A stretch of DNA of 13,066 nt. Source: Nitratifractor sp964650685 (GTDB lineage Bacteria > Campylobacterota > Campylobacteria > Campylobacterales > Sulfurovaceae). Position 1 is the stretch's first letter; each line of letters opens with the position of its first letter. Shown here in pieces: positions 5,257-13,066 of this stretch. Under the pieces are notes generated by a model, which saw nothing but the letters and a program-made list of their open reading frames with translations, did not search any database and was not told where the DNA came from. The stretch is taken from positions 1-13,066 of the forward strand of contig CAZYUW010000132.1 of NCBI GenBank assembly GCA_964650685.1, written 5' to 3'. Position numbers and translations under genes: made by a program.

Positions 5257-7661
5257 AAAGAGTGGTATATCTATTGGTTCTCATAGTGTTGTCGGTATGT
5301 CTGTACGCGGACCAGCACCATGAAAAAACCCAAAAAGACTCCATGAAAAATATTGCATCACCCTACTCTACGATGAAGTGCTACAGATTCGACAAAAACG
5401 ATTTCATAGAGACTCTACCCACTGCTGGAGATATAGTAGTAAGCTATATGATAGAGGAGATAGAGCCTGAACCGCCCTCTTTGTTTCTGAATTTTGCCGT
5501 ACAAAACACCAAAAACATACCCTCGCTTACATTGCAGTGCGTAATCTCGGAGGATATCAACGATACAGGCGGTTCCCGCTGCGAAAACGAGGATGGGAGC
5601 GATATACGCTACAGCATCAGAGATGGCAACCTCTATCTCAGAATAGACTATCTGGCGCTCAGATCGTCCGACCTCGAAAAGCTCTACAGTGTACGCTCCG
5701 GACAGAAGCGTTTCTCAAAAGGTGTTCCAACGGAGTGCAGGGCCCAGAAGACCGATATACGGATCAGGTTTTCCAAAAAAGACAATCGACAGCAAAAACT
5801 CGCACAGAGCATAACGATACCGGACAGCATCATATACGGATTGCGATACAACGGCAAACTCGCGATAGCTTTTGGCGAAGATAACACTCCGGGCAGCAGA
5901 AATCTCAAAGCACAACACGGCAAAGATATGAAGACTCCCCTGCTTTTAAGAACCAGAGACGGCGGATCTTCATGGGAAAGACTCGAGATCGAAGGACTCT
6001 ACGGTATGGTAAAGGATATCGCCGTACTGGATGAAAAGCATATAGTTTTTATCACGGACGATACAATATATCACTCCGGAGACTCTGGAGACAGCTGGCA
6101 AGAGGAGTTCGTACAAAACGGAATAGACAATCTGCGGACAATGGGTGACAACATCATAGTGACACCAAAAAAGGGATCCCCTGTTATCGGTACGAAAAAG
6201 GGAGAGCTTTGGCAAAAGCCCAAAGCGACGAATAAGAGTCCGCAGTCACACACTATAAAAAAGAGTGCTCCACTGGCACTCCTCCATATGCCTGACTACA
6301 AAGTGGACTATCAAACGGGCGATCTGTCGATAACGCACAACGACAACGGATGTGGATGCAGAAGATTCGACATATCACTAAATTATCGAAACACCAAAAA
6401 GACGAAAGGTCTCATAGGAAAATACTGGTCTTTGAGTATAGAAAGCTATATCAAACCAAATGGCAAAGACACTCTGCTCTTTTTCGATGCCGAGAATGGC
6501 AGATATTCTGTATACACGAAAGACAAAAACAGTAAAGGAGTGTTCAGATACAAAAACAGAAGCATAGAGAAGACCGATAACGGTTATGCCGTCAAATGCG
6601 ACGGAGCTGCTCTGATTTTCGACAAAAATGGAAAACTCGTCGAGTACCGATATCGCGACCGCTCTTACACTATCGTATACGAAAACGGCAGGATCGACAG
6701 GATCGTGCAAAACGCAACCGATGGAAACTCGTCTTTGTATATTGGTTTTCGATATCCCCATGAAGGGGTCCGCTTGCACCACGAAGCCACAGGAAGAGAT
6801 ATCGTTTTTGTCGTTGACAGCGAAGGAGTATTGAGAGAGGTGGTTGAAGACGACAAAAGAGTCTTTGGATACCTGTACGAATATGACAATGATGATTACA
6901 GACTGGTTTCGATAACGCGAAATGGCGACAAGGCACTCCTGGAGATGAACTATGAGACACCAATGGGACGAATAGAGAGTCTACTGGAGTACGACGCGTT
7001 CGGCACAGAACGACTCAAACACAAAAGGTTTATTTTTCGTGCGTATGAAGATGTGGCTATGACCATCGTGGAAACGAGTGACTTGAAGAGCAACATGCAT
7101 GATTCACGGACATACTACTTCTCATATGGCGATACGAAGCGCCAAAAACTGCTCAGTACATCCAACGGCACAATGAAATATATTTTCAACGAAAACGGAT
7201 TGCCCATCTCCTGCTCGGATGGTCTAGTCACCAAATCGGTACGATACGACGACTACGGCAAGATCGATGCCGCCACTATAGACAGAGGGGGAAAAGTAGA
7301 GAAATTCGTTTATCGATACGACGATACGGAAAAACGACGACTCAGAGAAATCAAGAGCGACAAAGAGCATATATCGATATCATATAACGATCGGGACGAG
7401 ATAGACGATCTCAGGATTGGAGAGGTACATCTCGGCTTCACATATAACGAAATAGGAAAGCCTGCAAAGGTTATCGTCTATGGCAAGGGAGAGATAAACA
7501 GCACATACGACAAAGAGGGAAAGATCGACAAGGTAGTGACAAAAAGCTATACCGGAGAGTATAGTGAAGCGCATTTGTCTCTTATCGTGGCAAAAGCCAT
7601 GTCCAGACTGGACTCGATGCTGAAAGAGGGATCGATAGAGAGATATCCGTGCTGGTTGTGA
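5253..7661 (+). CDS. Exported BNR-repeat and YD/RHS-like protein
   Basis: 802 residues from the ATG at 5253. The open frame extends further up, but this start has GGAG at 8 nt and is followed directly by a signal peptide (MKRVVYLLVLIVLSVCLYA). Residues ~185-320 look like part of a beta-propeller with two Asp-box (BNR) motifs: RTRDGGSSW (233-241) and HSGDSGDSW (274-282). From ~345 on the sequence resembles the RHS/YD superfamily: VDYQTGDLSI, then FDISLNYRN, GLIGKYWSLSIESYI (the G.lG.GWsl motif), and many short repeats of the YxYDxxG type (for example VRYDDYGKI, VYRYDD, FTYNEIGK). There is no RHS core-closing DPxGL motif and no variable toxin end; it stops at RYPCWL. This suggests a secreted or periplasmic beta-rich structural or binding protein rather than a polymorphic toxin. 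Ligand unknown. Confidence 0.65.
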   Translation: MKRVVYLLVLIVLSVCLYADQHHEKTQKDSMKNIASPYSTMKCYRFDKNDFIETLPTAGDIVVSYMIEEIEPEPPSLFLNFAVQNTKNIPSLTLQCVISEDINDTGGSRCENEDGSDIRYSIRDGNLYLRIDYLALRSSDLEKLYSVRSGQKRFSKGVPTECRAQKTDIRIRFSKKDNRQQKLAQSITIPDSIIYGLRYNGKLAIAFGEDNTPGSRNLKAQHGKDMKTPLLLRTRDGGSSWERLEIEGLYGMVKDIAVLDEKHIVFITDDTIYHSGDSGDSWQEEFVQNGIDNLRTMGDNIIVTPKKGSPVIGTKKGELWQKPKATNKSPQSHTIKKSAPLALLHMPDYKVDYQTGDLSITHNDNGCGCRRFDISLNYRNTKKTKGLIGKYWSLSIESYIKPNGKDTLLFFDAENGRYSVYTKDKNSKGVFRYKNRSIEKTDNGYAVKCDGAALIFDKNGKLVEYRYRDRSYTIVYENGRIDRIVQNATDGNSSLYIGFRYPHEGVRLHHEATGRDIVFVVDSEGVLREVVEDDKRVFGYLYEYDNDDYRLVSITRNGDKALLEMNYETPMGRIESLLEYDAFGTERLKHKRFIFRAYEDVAMTIVETSDLKSNMHDSRTYYFSYGDTKRQKLLSTSNGTMKYIFNENGLPISCSDGLVTKSVRYDDYGKIDAATIDRGGKVEKFVYRYDDTEKRRLREIKSDKEHISISYNDRDEIDDLRIGEVHLGFTYNEIGKPAKVIVYGKGEINSTYDKEGKIDKVVTKSYTGEYSEAHLSLIVAKAMSRLDSMLKEGSIERYPCWL

Positions 7662-7731
7662 TCGTAACGGAACAACCAACGAGACTGAAAAAAACACCCA
7701 ATCCTGGAGCAATAGTTATAGAACACTTCGC

Positions 7732-7737
7732 TATAAT
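7732..7737 (+). promoter_or_regulatory. Candidate -10 for hisS
   Basis: A perfect TATAAT 52 nt before the hisS ATG, with no strong -35. A second, weaker TAATAT lies at 7758-7763. An own promoter makes sense because hisS is cut off here from its usual tmk operon. No terminator is seen in 7662-7789. Confidence 0.4.
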
Positions 7738-7789
7738 CCCATGAGACTATACTGGTGTAATATGCAAGCAAAAGAGAGGAAAGTTGTCT

Positions 7790-9016
7790 ATGATCAATGC
7801 ACTGCGGGGGATGAAAGACCTGCTTTTCGAAGACGCCGAACGATATCGCCATATCACGGAGACGGCCGCGCGAATAGCTGAAAATTACGGTTTCGAATAT
7901 ATAGAGACCCCCATACTGGAGGAGACAGCTCTGTTCAAGCGCTCGGTCGGCGAAAGCTCCGATATTATAGGCAAAGAGATGTACCGCTTCACCGACAAGG
8001 GAGGCAATGATGTGTCTATGAGGCCCGAGGGCACCGCCGGTGTCGTACGGGCGTTCATCCAGGCCAAACTGGACAGACAGCAGGGACGCAGATATCGCTT
8101 CTACTACTTCGGTCCGATGTTTCGTTACGAGAGACCGCAGAAAGGACGCTTGAGACAGTTTCATCAGTTTGGGGTAGAGAGTTTCGCGGAGGCAGCCGTC
8201 GAAGAGGATTTTACCCTGATCGTCATGCTGGCCGACATATTTGACGAGCTCGAGGTGAGCTACAGGGTCAAGATAAACTCTCTTGGTTGCAAAGAGTGCA
8301 TGCCGCCCTATCGAGAAGATCTGCTCGATCATCTGAAAACCATCTCCGATTCATTGTGTGACGACTGCCAAAGGCGCATAGAAACGAACCCGATAAGAGT
8401 ACTGGATTGCAAAAACGAAAAGTGTCGCTCCCTGCTGACAGACGCACCCAGATTGAGCCAGCAGCTATGCGGAAAGTGCTCCGGAGATCTGGCCAGACTC
8501 AAAGAACTGCTCAAAAGTACCGGAATCGAATACGAAGAGGACAACAACCTCGTCCGTGGACTGGATTACTACTCCGGAGTCGCTTTCGAATTCGTCAACG
8601 ACGAGATAGGAGCACAAAGTTCCATAGCCGGCGGAGGACGATACGACCGTCTGGTGGAGTTTCTCGGCGGACGACCTGTCCCTGGAGTAGGCTTCGCCCT
8701 GGGTATCGAAAGAATAATGGAGCTGCTGAAGCAACGGGAGAAAGAGAGAGAGGGATACTATATGGGCGCGATGGTTCCCGAAGCGGTCGAAACACTGCTC
8801 TCTATTGCCAGAGACAAGAGAAAAAGCGAGCGTGTTGTCGTCGAGTATTCGACGAAGAGCCTCAAGGCACATCTCAAAGCGGCAGACAAGGCGGCAGTCG
8901 CGTACGCCGTCATAATCGGAGAAGACGAGCTCGCCGCGGGAGAGGTTTGGATCAAGGATCTGCGAAACGCGAGCGATATTCATATCCCGATCGATCAGTT
9001 CCGCAAGCGATCCTGA
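7790..9016 (+). CDS. hisS: Histidyl-tRNA synthetase
   Basis: 408 residues. This class II synthetase charges tRNA-His. I take the ATG at 7790 (MINALRGMKD) rather than the TTG 6 nt upstream, because GAGAGGA (7774-7780) gives a 9-nt spacer only for the ATG. Motif 2 is FRYERPQKGRLRQFHQ (111-126), the histidine-binding signature is RGLDYYSG (256-263), and motif 3 is GGGRYDRL with PGVGFALGIERI (281-309). The insertion domain has eight cysteines in four pairs (167/170, 190/193, 207/212, 227/230), a pattern like two zinc-binding knuckles. The C-terminal anticodon domain (from ~325) is short but complete. The gene converges on pqiC with 41 nt between the stops, and no clear terminator lies in that gap. 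Confidence 0.96.
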   Translation: MINALRGMKDLLFEDAERYRHITETAARIAENYGFEYIETPILEETALFKRSVGESSDIIGKEMYRFTDKGGNDVSMRPEGTAGVVRAFIQAKLDRQQGRRYRFYYFGPMFRYERPQKGRLRQFHQFGVESFAEAAVEEDFTLIVMLADIFDELEVSYRVKINSLGCKECMPPYREDLLDHLKTISDSLCDDCQRRIETNPIRVLDCKNEKCRSLLTDAPRLSQQLCGKCSGDLARLKELLKSTGIEYEEDNNLVRGLDYYSGVAFEFVNDEIGAQSSIAGGGRYDRLVEFLGGRPVPGVGFALGIERIMELLKQREKEREGYYMGAMVPEAVETLLSIARDKRKSERVVVEYSTKSLKAHLKAADKAAVAYAVIIGEDELAAGEVWIKDLRNASDIHIPIDQFRKRS

Positions 9017-9057
9017 AACGGCAGCGCTCGACCCGCTTGGACAATCCGGAAGCTATA

Positions 9058-9618
9058 TCAAAAAGAGCGAGATATATCGGCCGCTATTCTCTTCATCAAA
9101 GCGTTGTACGCTCTACCCATACCTCCTATTATGGATCTTGTATCGCTGTCGGCTTCGACCGAAACGGAAAAGAGTCTTCCTCTGTTCGCGCCTGCAGGAA
9201 TACGCGAGATATGATATCCCGCTTCAAGCACGACCCTCCTGCCGGAGTAGATAAATCTTGTGATATTGACCTTGAGACGCAAACCTCTCTCTTTGTGGAT
9301 ACCCCACGGATACTCATAAACTTCCGGGGTGGAGAAGCTGTGCTGGAGATAAGAAACAAGCATGGATCTCAATCTTTTTTGTAGCGGTACCGCCCATAGC
9401 GCGTTTTTGTATAGATAGACTCCCGGTTCGGTCTCCACGGCTATCTTGCTCTCTTCGAGATAGGCCGGCAGAGTTATCTTCTCTACTCCGATCTGCGAAA
9501 AGTTTCTGCGATATTTGACGGGAGCTTCAGAGGGATCGGGCACCGTATACTGTATGCTGCTCTGGGTGCATCCGGACACCAGGAGCACAAGAGCGATGAT
9601 CAGGTACAATCTTTTCAT
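9058..9618 (-). CDS. pqiC: PqiC-type lipoprotein (ABC-type transport auxiliary, DUF330-like)
   Basis: 186 residues. The start is the ATG at 9616-9618, with TTGGAG 6 nt ahead; a TTG four codons upstream would bury that site. The N-terminus MKRLYLIIALVLLVSGC is a lipoprotein signal with lipobox LVSGC (Cys17), and no Asp follows the Cys, so outer-membrane sorting is likely. The body has the PqiC/DUF330 look: QYTVPDP near the start, IGVEKITLPAYLE, a region ending in W..PL...L...L (WAVPLQKRLRSMLVSYL), and a final helix. In Pqi systems this lipoprotein caps the MCE tube at the outer membrane. It begins 1 nt after the pqiB stop, so it is the last gene of the truD-pqiABC unit. Confidence 0.8.
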   Translation of the reverse strand: MKRLYLIIALVLLVSGCTQSSIQYTVPDPSEAPVKYRRNFSQIGVEKITLPAYLEESKIAVETEPGVYLYKNALWAVPLQKRLRSMLVSYLQHSFSTPEVYEYPWGIHKERGLRLKVNITRFIYSGRRVVLEAGYHISRIPAGANRGRLFSVSVEADSDTRSIIGGMGRAYNALMKRIAADISRSF

Positions 9619-9619
9619 A

Positions 9620-11224
9620 TCAATCTCCAAATATCAGGGAATTGGGTTTTTTGTTGAGTTTCCTCAGCAACATATTGGTCTGATCCGCACTTTCGTGAAG
9701 TTCTCTGAGGGTCTGCTCCAGCTTTGCCCCAAAAAGTGAACCGGGACCATACCCCCTTATCGTCCGTTTAAGCACTCTGAGTGTACGATCGAACTCTTTG
9801 AGTGTTTTGGACATCTTGTCAGGAAAAGCGGCGAAAGAGTCGCTGGATGTAAAGCTCCTGACATCCGCCACCGTAGCGTTGAGTTCCCTTAGTATAGAGG
9901 AGGTAACGCTTCTGTTTTCGTTCAAAAAATCTTGCAGCGATCCGAGAAGTTTGTCGGTTTTTGATGAGATATCGGCAAAACTTTTCATGATGTTTCCGCT
10001 TTTGGAAGGATCGGCGGGGATGACAACAGCCTCGTTCCATTCGATCCTCGAGGGACCCGAGGGTTTGACCGTACTGTGGTAGAGCTCGACCTCGGAAGCC
10101 CCGGTCAAAAAGTTCGACAAGACGACACGCGCTCTCAATCCATCCTCTATGGCGGCAGCCATATTGTCTCTGCCACTGATCTTTCCATCAGCGAAAGCTC
10201 TGGTGTCTATCCTGCCTTCGACTCTGCTTACGACCGTTCTCCGTTTGGAATCGTACGATGGCGAAATGGAGGTTATCTCTCCGACAGGAAAGCCCATATA
10301 TCTGATGGGTACTCCTCTGCGAAGACCCGCGATATCTCCTTCGAAAACGAAAATGAAACTACTGTAGTCAGGAGTACCCTCCAGTATCATGGATTGTGCC
10401 ATGGATCGACTGGGATAGAGAGTAAAGAAGTGTTTTGGCGGCAGTGGGGGGTATTTTTTGTCGAAACGGGTTTCGAAAGATATACCCCCAAGAATCAGAT
10501 TACTCAGAGGGGCCATCCTGAATCGCGCCTTGCCGGCACCAAGATCGAAATTGAAAAGATCATCCACCCAGAATCTCGTAGAAGCGTTTATGAGATAGTC
10601 GTACTTTTTTTCTATGAAAAGTACCATATTGACATGTTCCCCGTCAGGATCGAGCAGCATCTGCTCAACCTGCCCCACCTGAATATTTTTGTAGTTGACC
10701 GGAGTTCCGGCGACGAGATTGTTGGAGCTGCTACCCTGCACCATATAGTAGCTCCCCTCGTTTATATCTCTATACGCTGTTTCCTGGCCGGTAAAGCTCT
10801 CTCTGCTGCCTTCCATCTTTTTGGCGTACATCGCTATGTAGCTGCCACTGAAGAGCGTATCGAGTCCCTTGACTCCGGTATAACTCACTTCGGGCTTGAC
10901 GATCCAGAATCTGGTGCTCGCATTGAGATACGAAGAGGCACTCTTTTGCATCCTGACCGTAACCACGACACCATCACCGTCACTGTCTATCCTGATATGA
11001 GTCACTTTTCCTACCGGAACATCCCTGAATCTGACGACACTCTGCCCCACCGAAAGTCCGCCGCTGCTCGTGAATTTGATCTCTATCTCGGGACCAAGCC
11101 TGGCAAAATGCTGCCACACCAGCCACAGCGCCACCAGCAGCGCCACCAATGGTACGATCCATATCGAAGTCAGGAGATTGAACACTCTACCCGGTTTCTC
11201 TATCGGACTCTTTATCTCATCCAT
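9620..11224 (-). CDS. pqiB: PqiB-type MCE protein (lipid transport tube)
   Basis: 534 residues, close to the usual PqiB length. PqiB hexamers form a needle across the periplasm that carries lipids between membranes. There is one N-terminal membrane helix (residues ~19-38, SIWIVPLVALLVALWLVW), then three MCE domains. These start near residue 46 (VGQSVVRFRDVPVGKVTHI), near 161 (AGTPVNYKNIQVGQVEQM) and near 288 (RRGVPIRYMGFPVGEITSI). Each shows the MCE pattern of a G.pV.y..i.vG.v strand pair. Residues ~410-534 are helical and coiled-coil-like, matching the long helices of the PqiB needle. It starts 3 nt after the pqiA stop and ends 1 nt before pqiC. YebT/LetB relatives have seven MCE domains, so three domains favour PqiB. 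Confidence 0.92.
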   Translation of the reverse strand: MDEIKSPIEKPGRVFNLLTSIWIVPLVALLVALWLVWQHFARLGPEIEIKFTSSGGLSVGQSVVRFRDVPVGKVTHIRIDSDGDGVVVTVRMQKSASSYLNASTRFWIVKPEVSYTGVKGLDTLFSGSYIAMYAKKMEGSRESFTGQETAYRDINEGSYYMVQGSSSNNLVAGTPVNYKNIQVGQVEQMLLDPDGEHVNMVLFIEKKYDYLINASTRFWVDDLFNFDLGAGKARFRMAPLSNLILGGISFETRFDKKYPPLPPKHFFTLYPSRSMAQSMILEGTPDYSSFIFVFEGDIAGLRRGVPIRYMGFPVGEITSISPSYDSKRRTVVSRVEGRIDTRAFADGKISGRDNMAAAIEDGLRARVVLSNFLTGASEVELYHSTVKPSGPSRIEWNEAVVIPADPSKSGNIMKSFADISSKTDKLLGSLQDFLNENRSVTSSILRELNATVADVRSFTSSDSFAAFPDKMSKTLKEFDRTLRVLKRTIRGYGPGSLFGAKLEQTLRELHESADQTNMLLRKLNKKPNSLIFGD

Positions 11225-11227
11225 GGA

Positions 11228-12496
11228 TCATCTATCTCCTCTTTCCCTGAAAAAACGGGTATCGATGGAATAGGCGGAGAGCAGCGTAAAAAGCACCATG
11301 AGCACAAACGCTCTCGCTCCGGGGCCAGCGGTTATCTCGAAACCGCCGACATGAACCAGCCCCGCCAAAATAGCCACCACGAAAATATCTACCATGGACC
11401 AGGGGCCTATTATCTCGGATATATAATAGAGTCTGTGCTGCTGAGACCTACTGCTGCTGCCCAATGGCCTGTGGATATTTACAAGCAAATATGATAACAA
11501 AAGAAACTTCAATATGGGAACGAATACGGATGCGACGAGTATTATACCGGCGATAAACCACGAACCTTCGTTGTACAGCAGTATGATACCCCCAATAATC
11601 GTGTTTTCAGTGACTCCGCCCAGATCGTGGCTTACGAGTATAGGGTATATGTTTGCCGGAAAATACAGTATGACGGCTGTGAGCAAAAAAGCCCATGCTC
11701 TCGCGATACTCGAAGAGATATCGCCGTATACTCTTATACCGCATCTGTAACACACGGTATCTCCACCCGCGTCGATATTTACGGCATCACATATTTTGCA
11801 TCTGACAAATCTACGCTCCCGGGTTGTATCGGCTCCGGAGATGTTGTCTTTTGTATAGTTTTCGCCATAGACATATCCATAGTTCTCCCACATCTCGTTT
11901 ATCTTTACCGACATACCAAGCATCAGATCGGTCAACACGAAAAACACCAGGGCCCAGAAAGCCGCTCCGAACTGTATCTGGGCATATCCCGTCAATTTGA
12001 CGACAGAGACGAGGATACTTACAAGAAAAATATCCGCCATATTCCACGGAGCCATTATAGAGAGTATGCTCAAAAGTCTCCTGCACACCGTTGCCGCCAA
12101 TCTTTTGCTCATCAACACTCCAACGACCATGAATGTCATATGTATGGCCGCAGGGAAGAGAACGATAACAAAGGTCACTATGGAGGCGACCACTATATAT
12201 CCACTGCCGTACAGATCCTCTATCATAGAGACTATGCTGACATAGTTCTCGTGCCCCAGAGTCGAAATACGAACGAGAGGAAAACTCACCGCCACCACAA
12301 AGAGAATCAATCCCGTGACGGATAGAGCGATACCTCTTTTGACGAAATCTTCCTCACCGGAGTAGAGTATCCTGCCGCACTCTGAACAGTGGGCCACCCT
12401 GTTGTGTCCCAGTACGGTTTTTTTGTGGATCGTATCGCATCTGGGGCAGATGATCAGATCTTCGATATCTATATTTTCGTCTGAATTGGCTGCCAT
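11228..12496 (-). CDS. pqiA: PqiA-type integral membrane protein
   Basis: 422 residues from the ATG at 12494-12496, chosen over the upstream in-frame start because GAGGA sits 9 nt ahead of it. The protein is a tandem duplication. Each half has a zinc-ribbon (Cys17/20/37/40 as CPRC...CSEC; Cys233/236/249/252 as CKIC...CYRC) followed by four membrane helices. Each half also carries the family motif: APWNMADIFLVSILV near 149 and GPWSMVDIFVVAILA near the C-terminus. PqiA partners PqiB in the inner membrane of the Pqi lipid-transport and envelope-stress system. It lies 13 nt after truD and 3 nt before pqiB, so it is probably transcribed from a promoter upstream of truD, beyond the window. Confidence 0.92.
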   Translation of the reverse strand: MAANSDENIDIEDLIICPRCDTIHKKTVLGHNRVAHCSECGRILYSGEEDFVKRGIALSVTGLILFVVAVSFPLVRISTLGHENYVSIVSMIEDLYGSGYIVVASIVTFVIVLFPAAIHMTFMVVGVLMSKRLAATVCRRLLSILSIMAPWNMADIFLVSILVSVVKLTGYAQIQFGAAFWALVFFVLTDLMLGMSVKINEMWENYGYVYGENYTKDNISGADTTRERRFVRCKICDAVNIDAGGDTVCYRCGIRVYGDISSSIARAWAFLLTAVILYFPANIYPILVSHDLGGVTENTIIGGIILLYNEGSWFIAGIILVASVFVPILKFLLLSYLLVNIHRPLGSSSRSQQHRLYYISEIIGPWSMVDIFVVAILAGLVHVGGFEITAGPGARAFVLMVLFTLLSAYSIDTRFFRERGDR

Positions 12497-12509
12497 ATCA
12501 ATCGATCCT

Positions 12510-13066
12510 CTACGACATGTTACCCCTGAGCACATCCACCACTACGGTGGCGTAACTGCCCTTTGGAAGCGTGAACGAAAGTTCGTAGTGCGCCCTCTCT
12601 TCGACATATCTGCCTTCTATATTGTCCGGAAATATCCACGCATATCTTCTGCCTCCATGCTCTTTTATCGAATCATCCCTGCACATAGACTCCAGGAGAT
12701 ATGCCGATTCCGCCGACAGCGACGCTTTGCGTCCTGAGAGCAAACCTGTCACGGAGATCTCTTTTTTTATGAATCGTCTGGATTCTGCATAAAGATCCTC
12801 GGCATAAAATATCCTGCCGTACGGATAGTGCATCATGATATCGCCTTTCAGGATCTTGAAAAAGCTCTTTTGACCGGAAAGCCCGCTCAAGACCCCTGGA
12901 GGCAGACCTTCCACACTCTCCGTCTCTTTTTCGTCAAAAGAATCCAGCAGTCTGCATATGGCCACTCTTCTGGAGAGCCAGGAGTTGAAAAGTTTGCTCT
13001 GATAAGCTCCGATCAAAAACTCCCTTTTTTTTCTGTCTTTGACAATCTTTTTGCCCATGCATATCT
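12510..13066 (-). CDS. truD: tRNA pseudouridine(13) synthase TruD, C-terminal part (cut by right edge)
   Basis: About 185 C-terminal codons are visible; the frame stays open through the right edge, so an internal Met at 13056-13058 is not the start. TruD makes pseudouridine 13 in tRNA-Glu. The recognisable stretch is REFLIGAYQSKLFNSWLSRR, equal to the TruD pattern R.fLlsAyQS.lFN.wl..R. It is followed by a TruD-insertion-like region with PYG and the final FTLPKGSYATVVVDVLRG, the characteristic TruD end (F.LpkGsYAT.llRe). The catalytic aspartate region is outside the window. It heads the minus-strand unit truD-pqiA-pqiB-pqiC, with only 13 nt to pqiA. Confidence 0.9.
   Translation of the reverse strand, partial: ICMGKKIVKDRKKREFLIGAYQSKLFNSWLSRRVAICRLLDSFDEKETESVEGLPPGVLSGLSGQKSFFKILKGDIMMHYPYGRIFYAEDLYAESRRFIKKEISVTGLLSGRKASLSAESAYLLESMCRDDSIKEHGGRRYAWIFPDNIEGRYVEERAHYELSFTLPKGSYATVVVDVLRGNMS

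Noticed and set aside
7547..8332. 261-codon minus-strand frame
   Set aside because: Antisense to the end of the RHS-like gene and the start of hisS, with no motif and no ribosome binding site seen.
8407..9384. 325-codon plus-strand frame rich in Arg and Ser
   Set aside because: Shadow of hisS and of the antisense of pqiC; low-quality composition.
10076..11494. 472-codon plus-strand frame
   Set aside because: It lies antisense to pqiB and pqiA, whose domains and spacing are clear; composition is typical of a shadow frame.
1..13066. CRISPR arrays, origins, prophage genes, tandem repeats
   Set aside because: Looked for and not seen by eye on either strand.

Overview
The window looks like a chromosomal segment of a member of the Campylobacterota (Epsilonproteobacteria). 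The main reason is the collinear block ubiX-coaD-tmk...hisS, which in Campylobacter jejuni forms part of flgA-ubiX-coaD-tmk-hisS-speA. The FtsK N-terminus, the style of the thymidylate kinase (DRG...SG rather than DRY...SS) and the cysteine-rich HisS insertion fit as well. I cannot name a genus from this alone.

Layout, left to right. (1) 1-218, minus strand: N-terminal end of an FtsK-like DNA translocase that runs off the left edge. (2) 297-874: a 568-bp internally deleted insertion sequence with 20-bp terminal inverted repeats (19/20 identical), a perfect 5-bp target duplication (ATTGT) and a dead transposase remnant. It sits in the divergent ftsK/hup intergenic region. (3) 1045-1536: an HU-family DNA-binding protein, then tRNA-Leu(CAA) and tRNA-Gly(GCC). 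(4) 1599-4111: an unusual exported NlpC/P60-like protein, then flavin prenyltransferase UbiX, CoaD and thymidylate kinase in tight operon spacing. (5) 4112-7661: an accessory-looking block that separates tmk from hisS. It holds a highly structured non-coding stretch ending in an intrinsic terminator with an overlapping alternative hairpin, an exported cytochrome c/EF-hand fusion, a 29-codon small ORF with its own ribosome binding site, and an exported 802-residue BNR plus YD/RHS-like protein. (6) 7790-9016: hisS. (7) 9058-13066, minus strand, convergent to hisS: an operon truD (partial)-pqiA-pqiB-pqiC, coding for a tRNA pseudouridine synthase followed by a Pqi-type MCE lipid-transport system.

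How the genes relate. The ubiX/coaD/tmk/hisS genes are housekeeping (prenylated flavin, coenzyme A, dTTP, histidyl-tRNA). The Pqi genes should build an inner-membrane protein, a trans-periplasmic MCE tube and an outer-membrane-facing lipoprotein. The most unusual parts are the 4112-7661 block, with its candidate attenuator or small RNA, Ca2+/heme protein, coupled small ORF and secreted RHS-like protein, and the miniature insertion element. All functional statements come from reading motifs by eye; no database search was possible.
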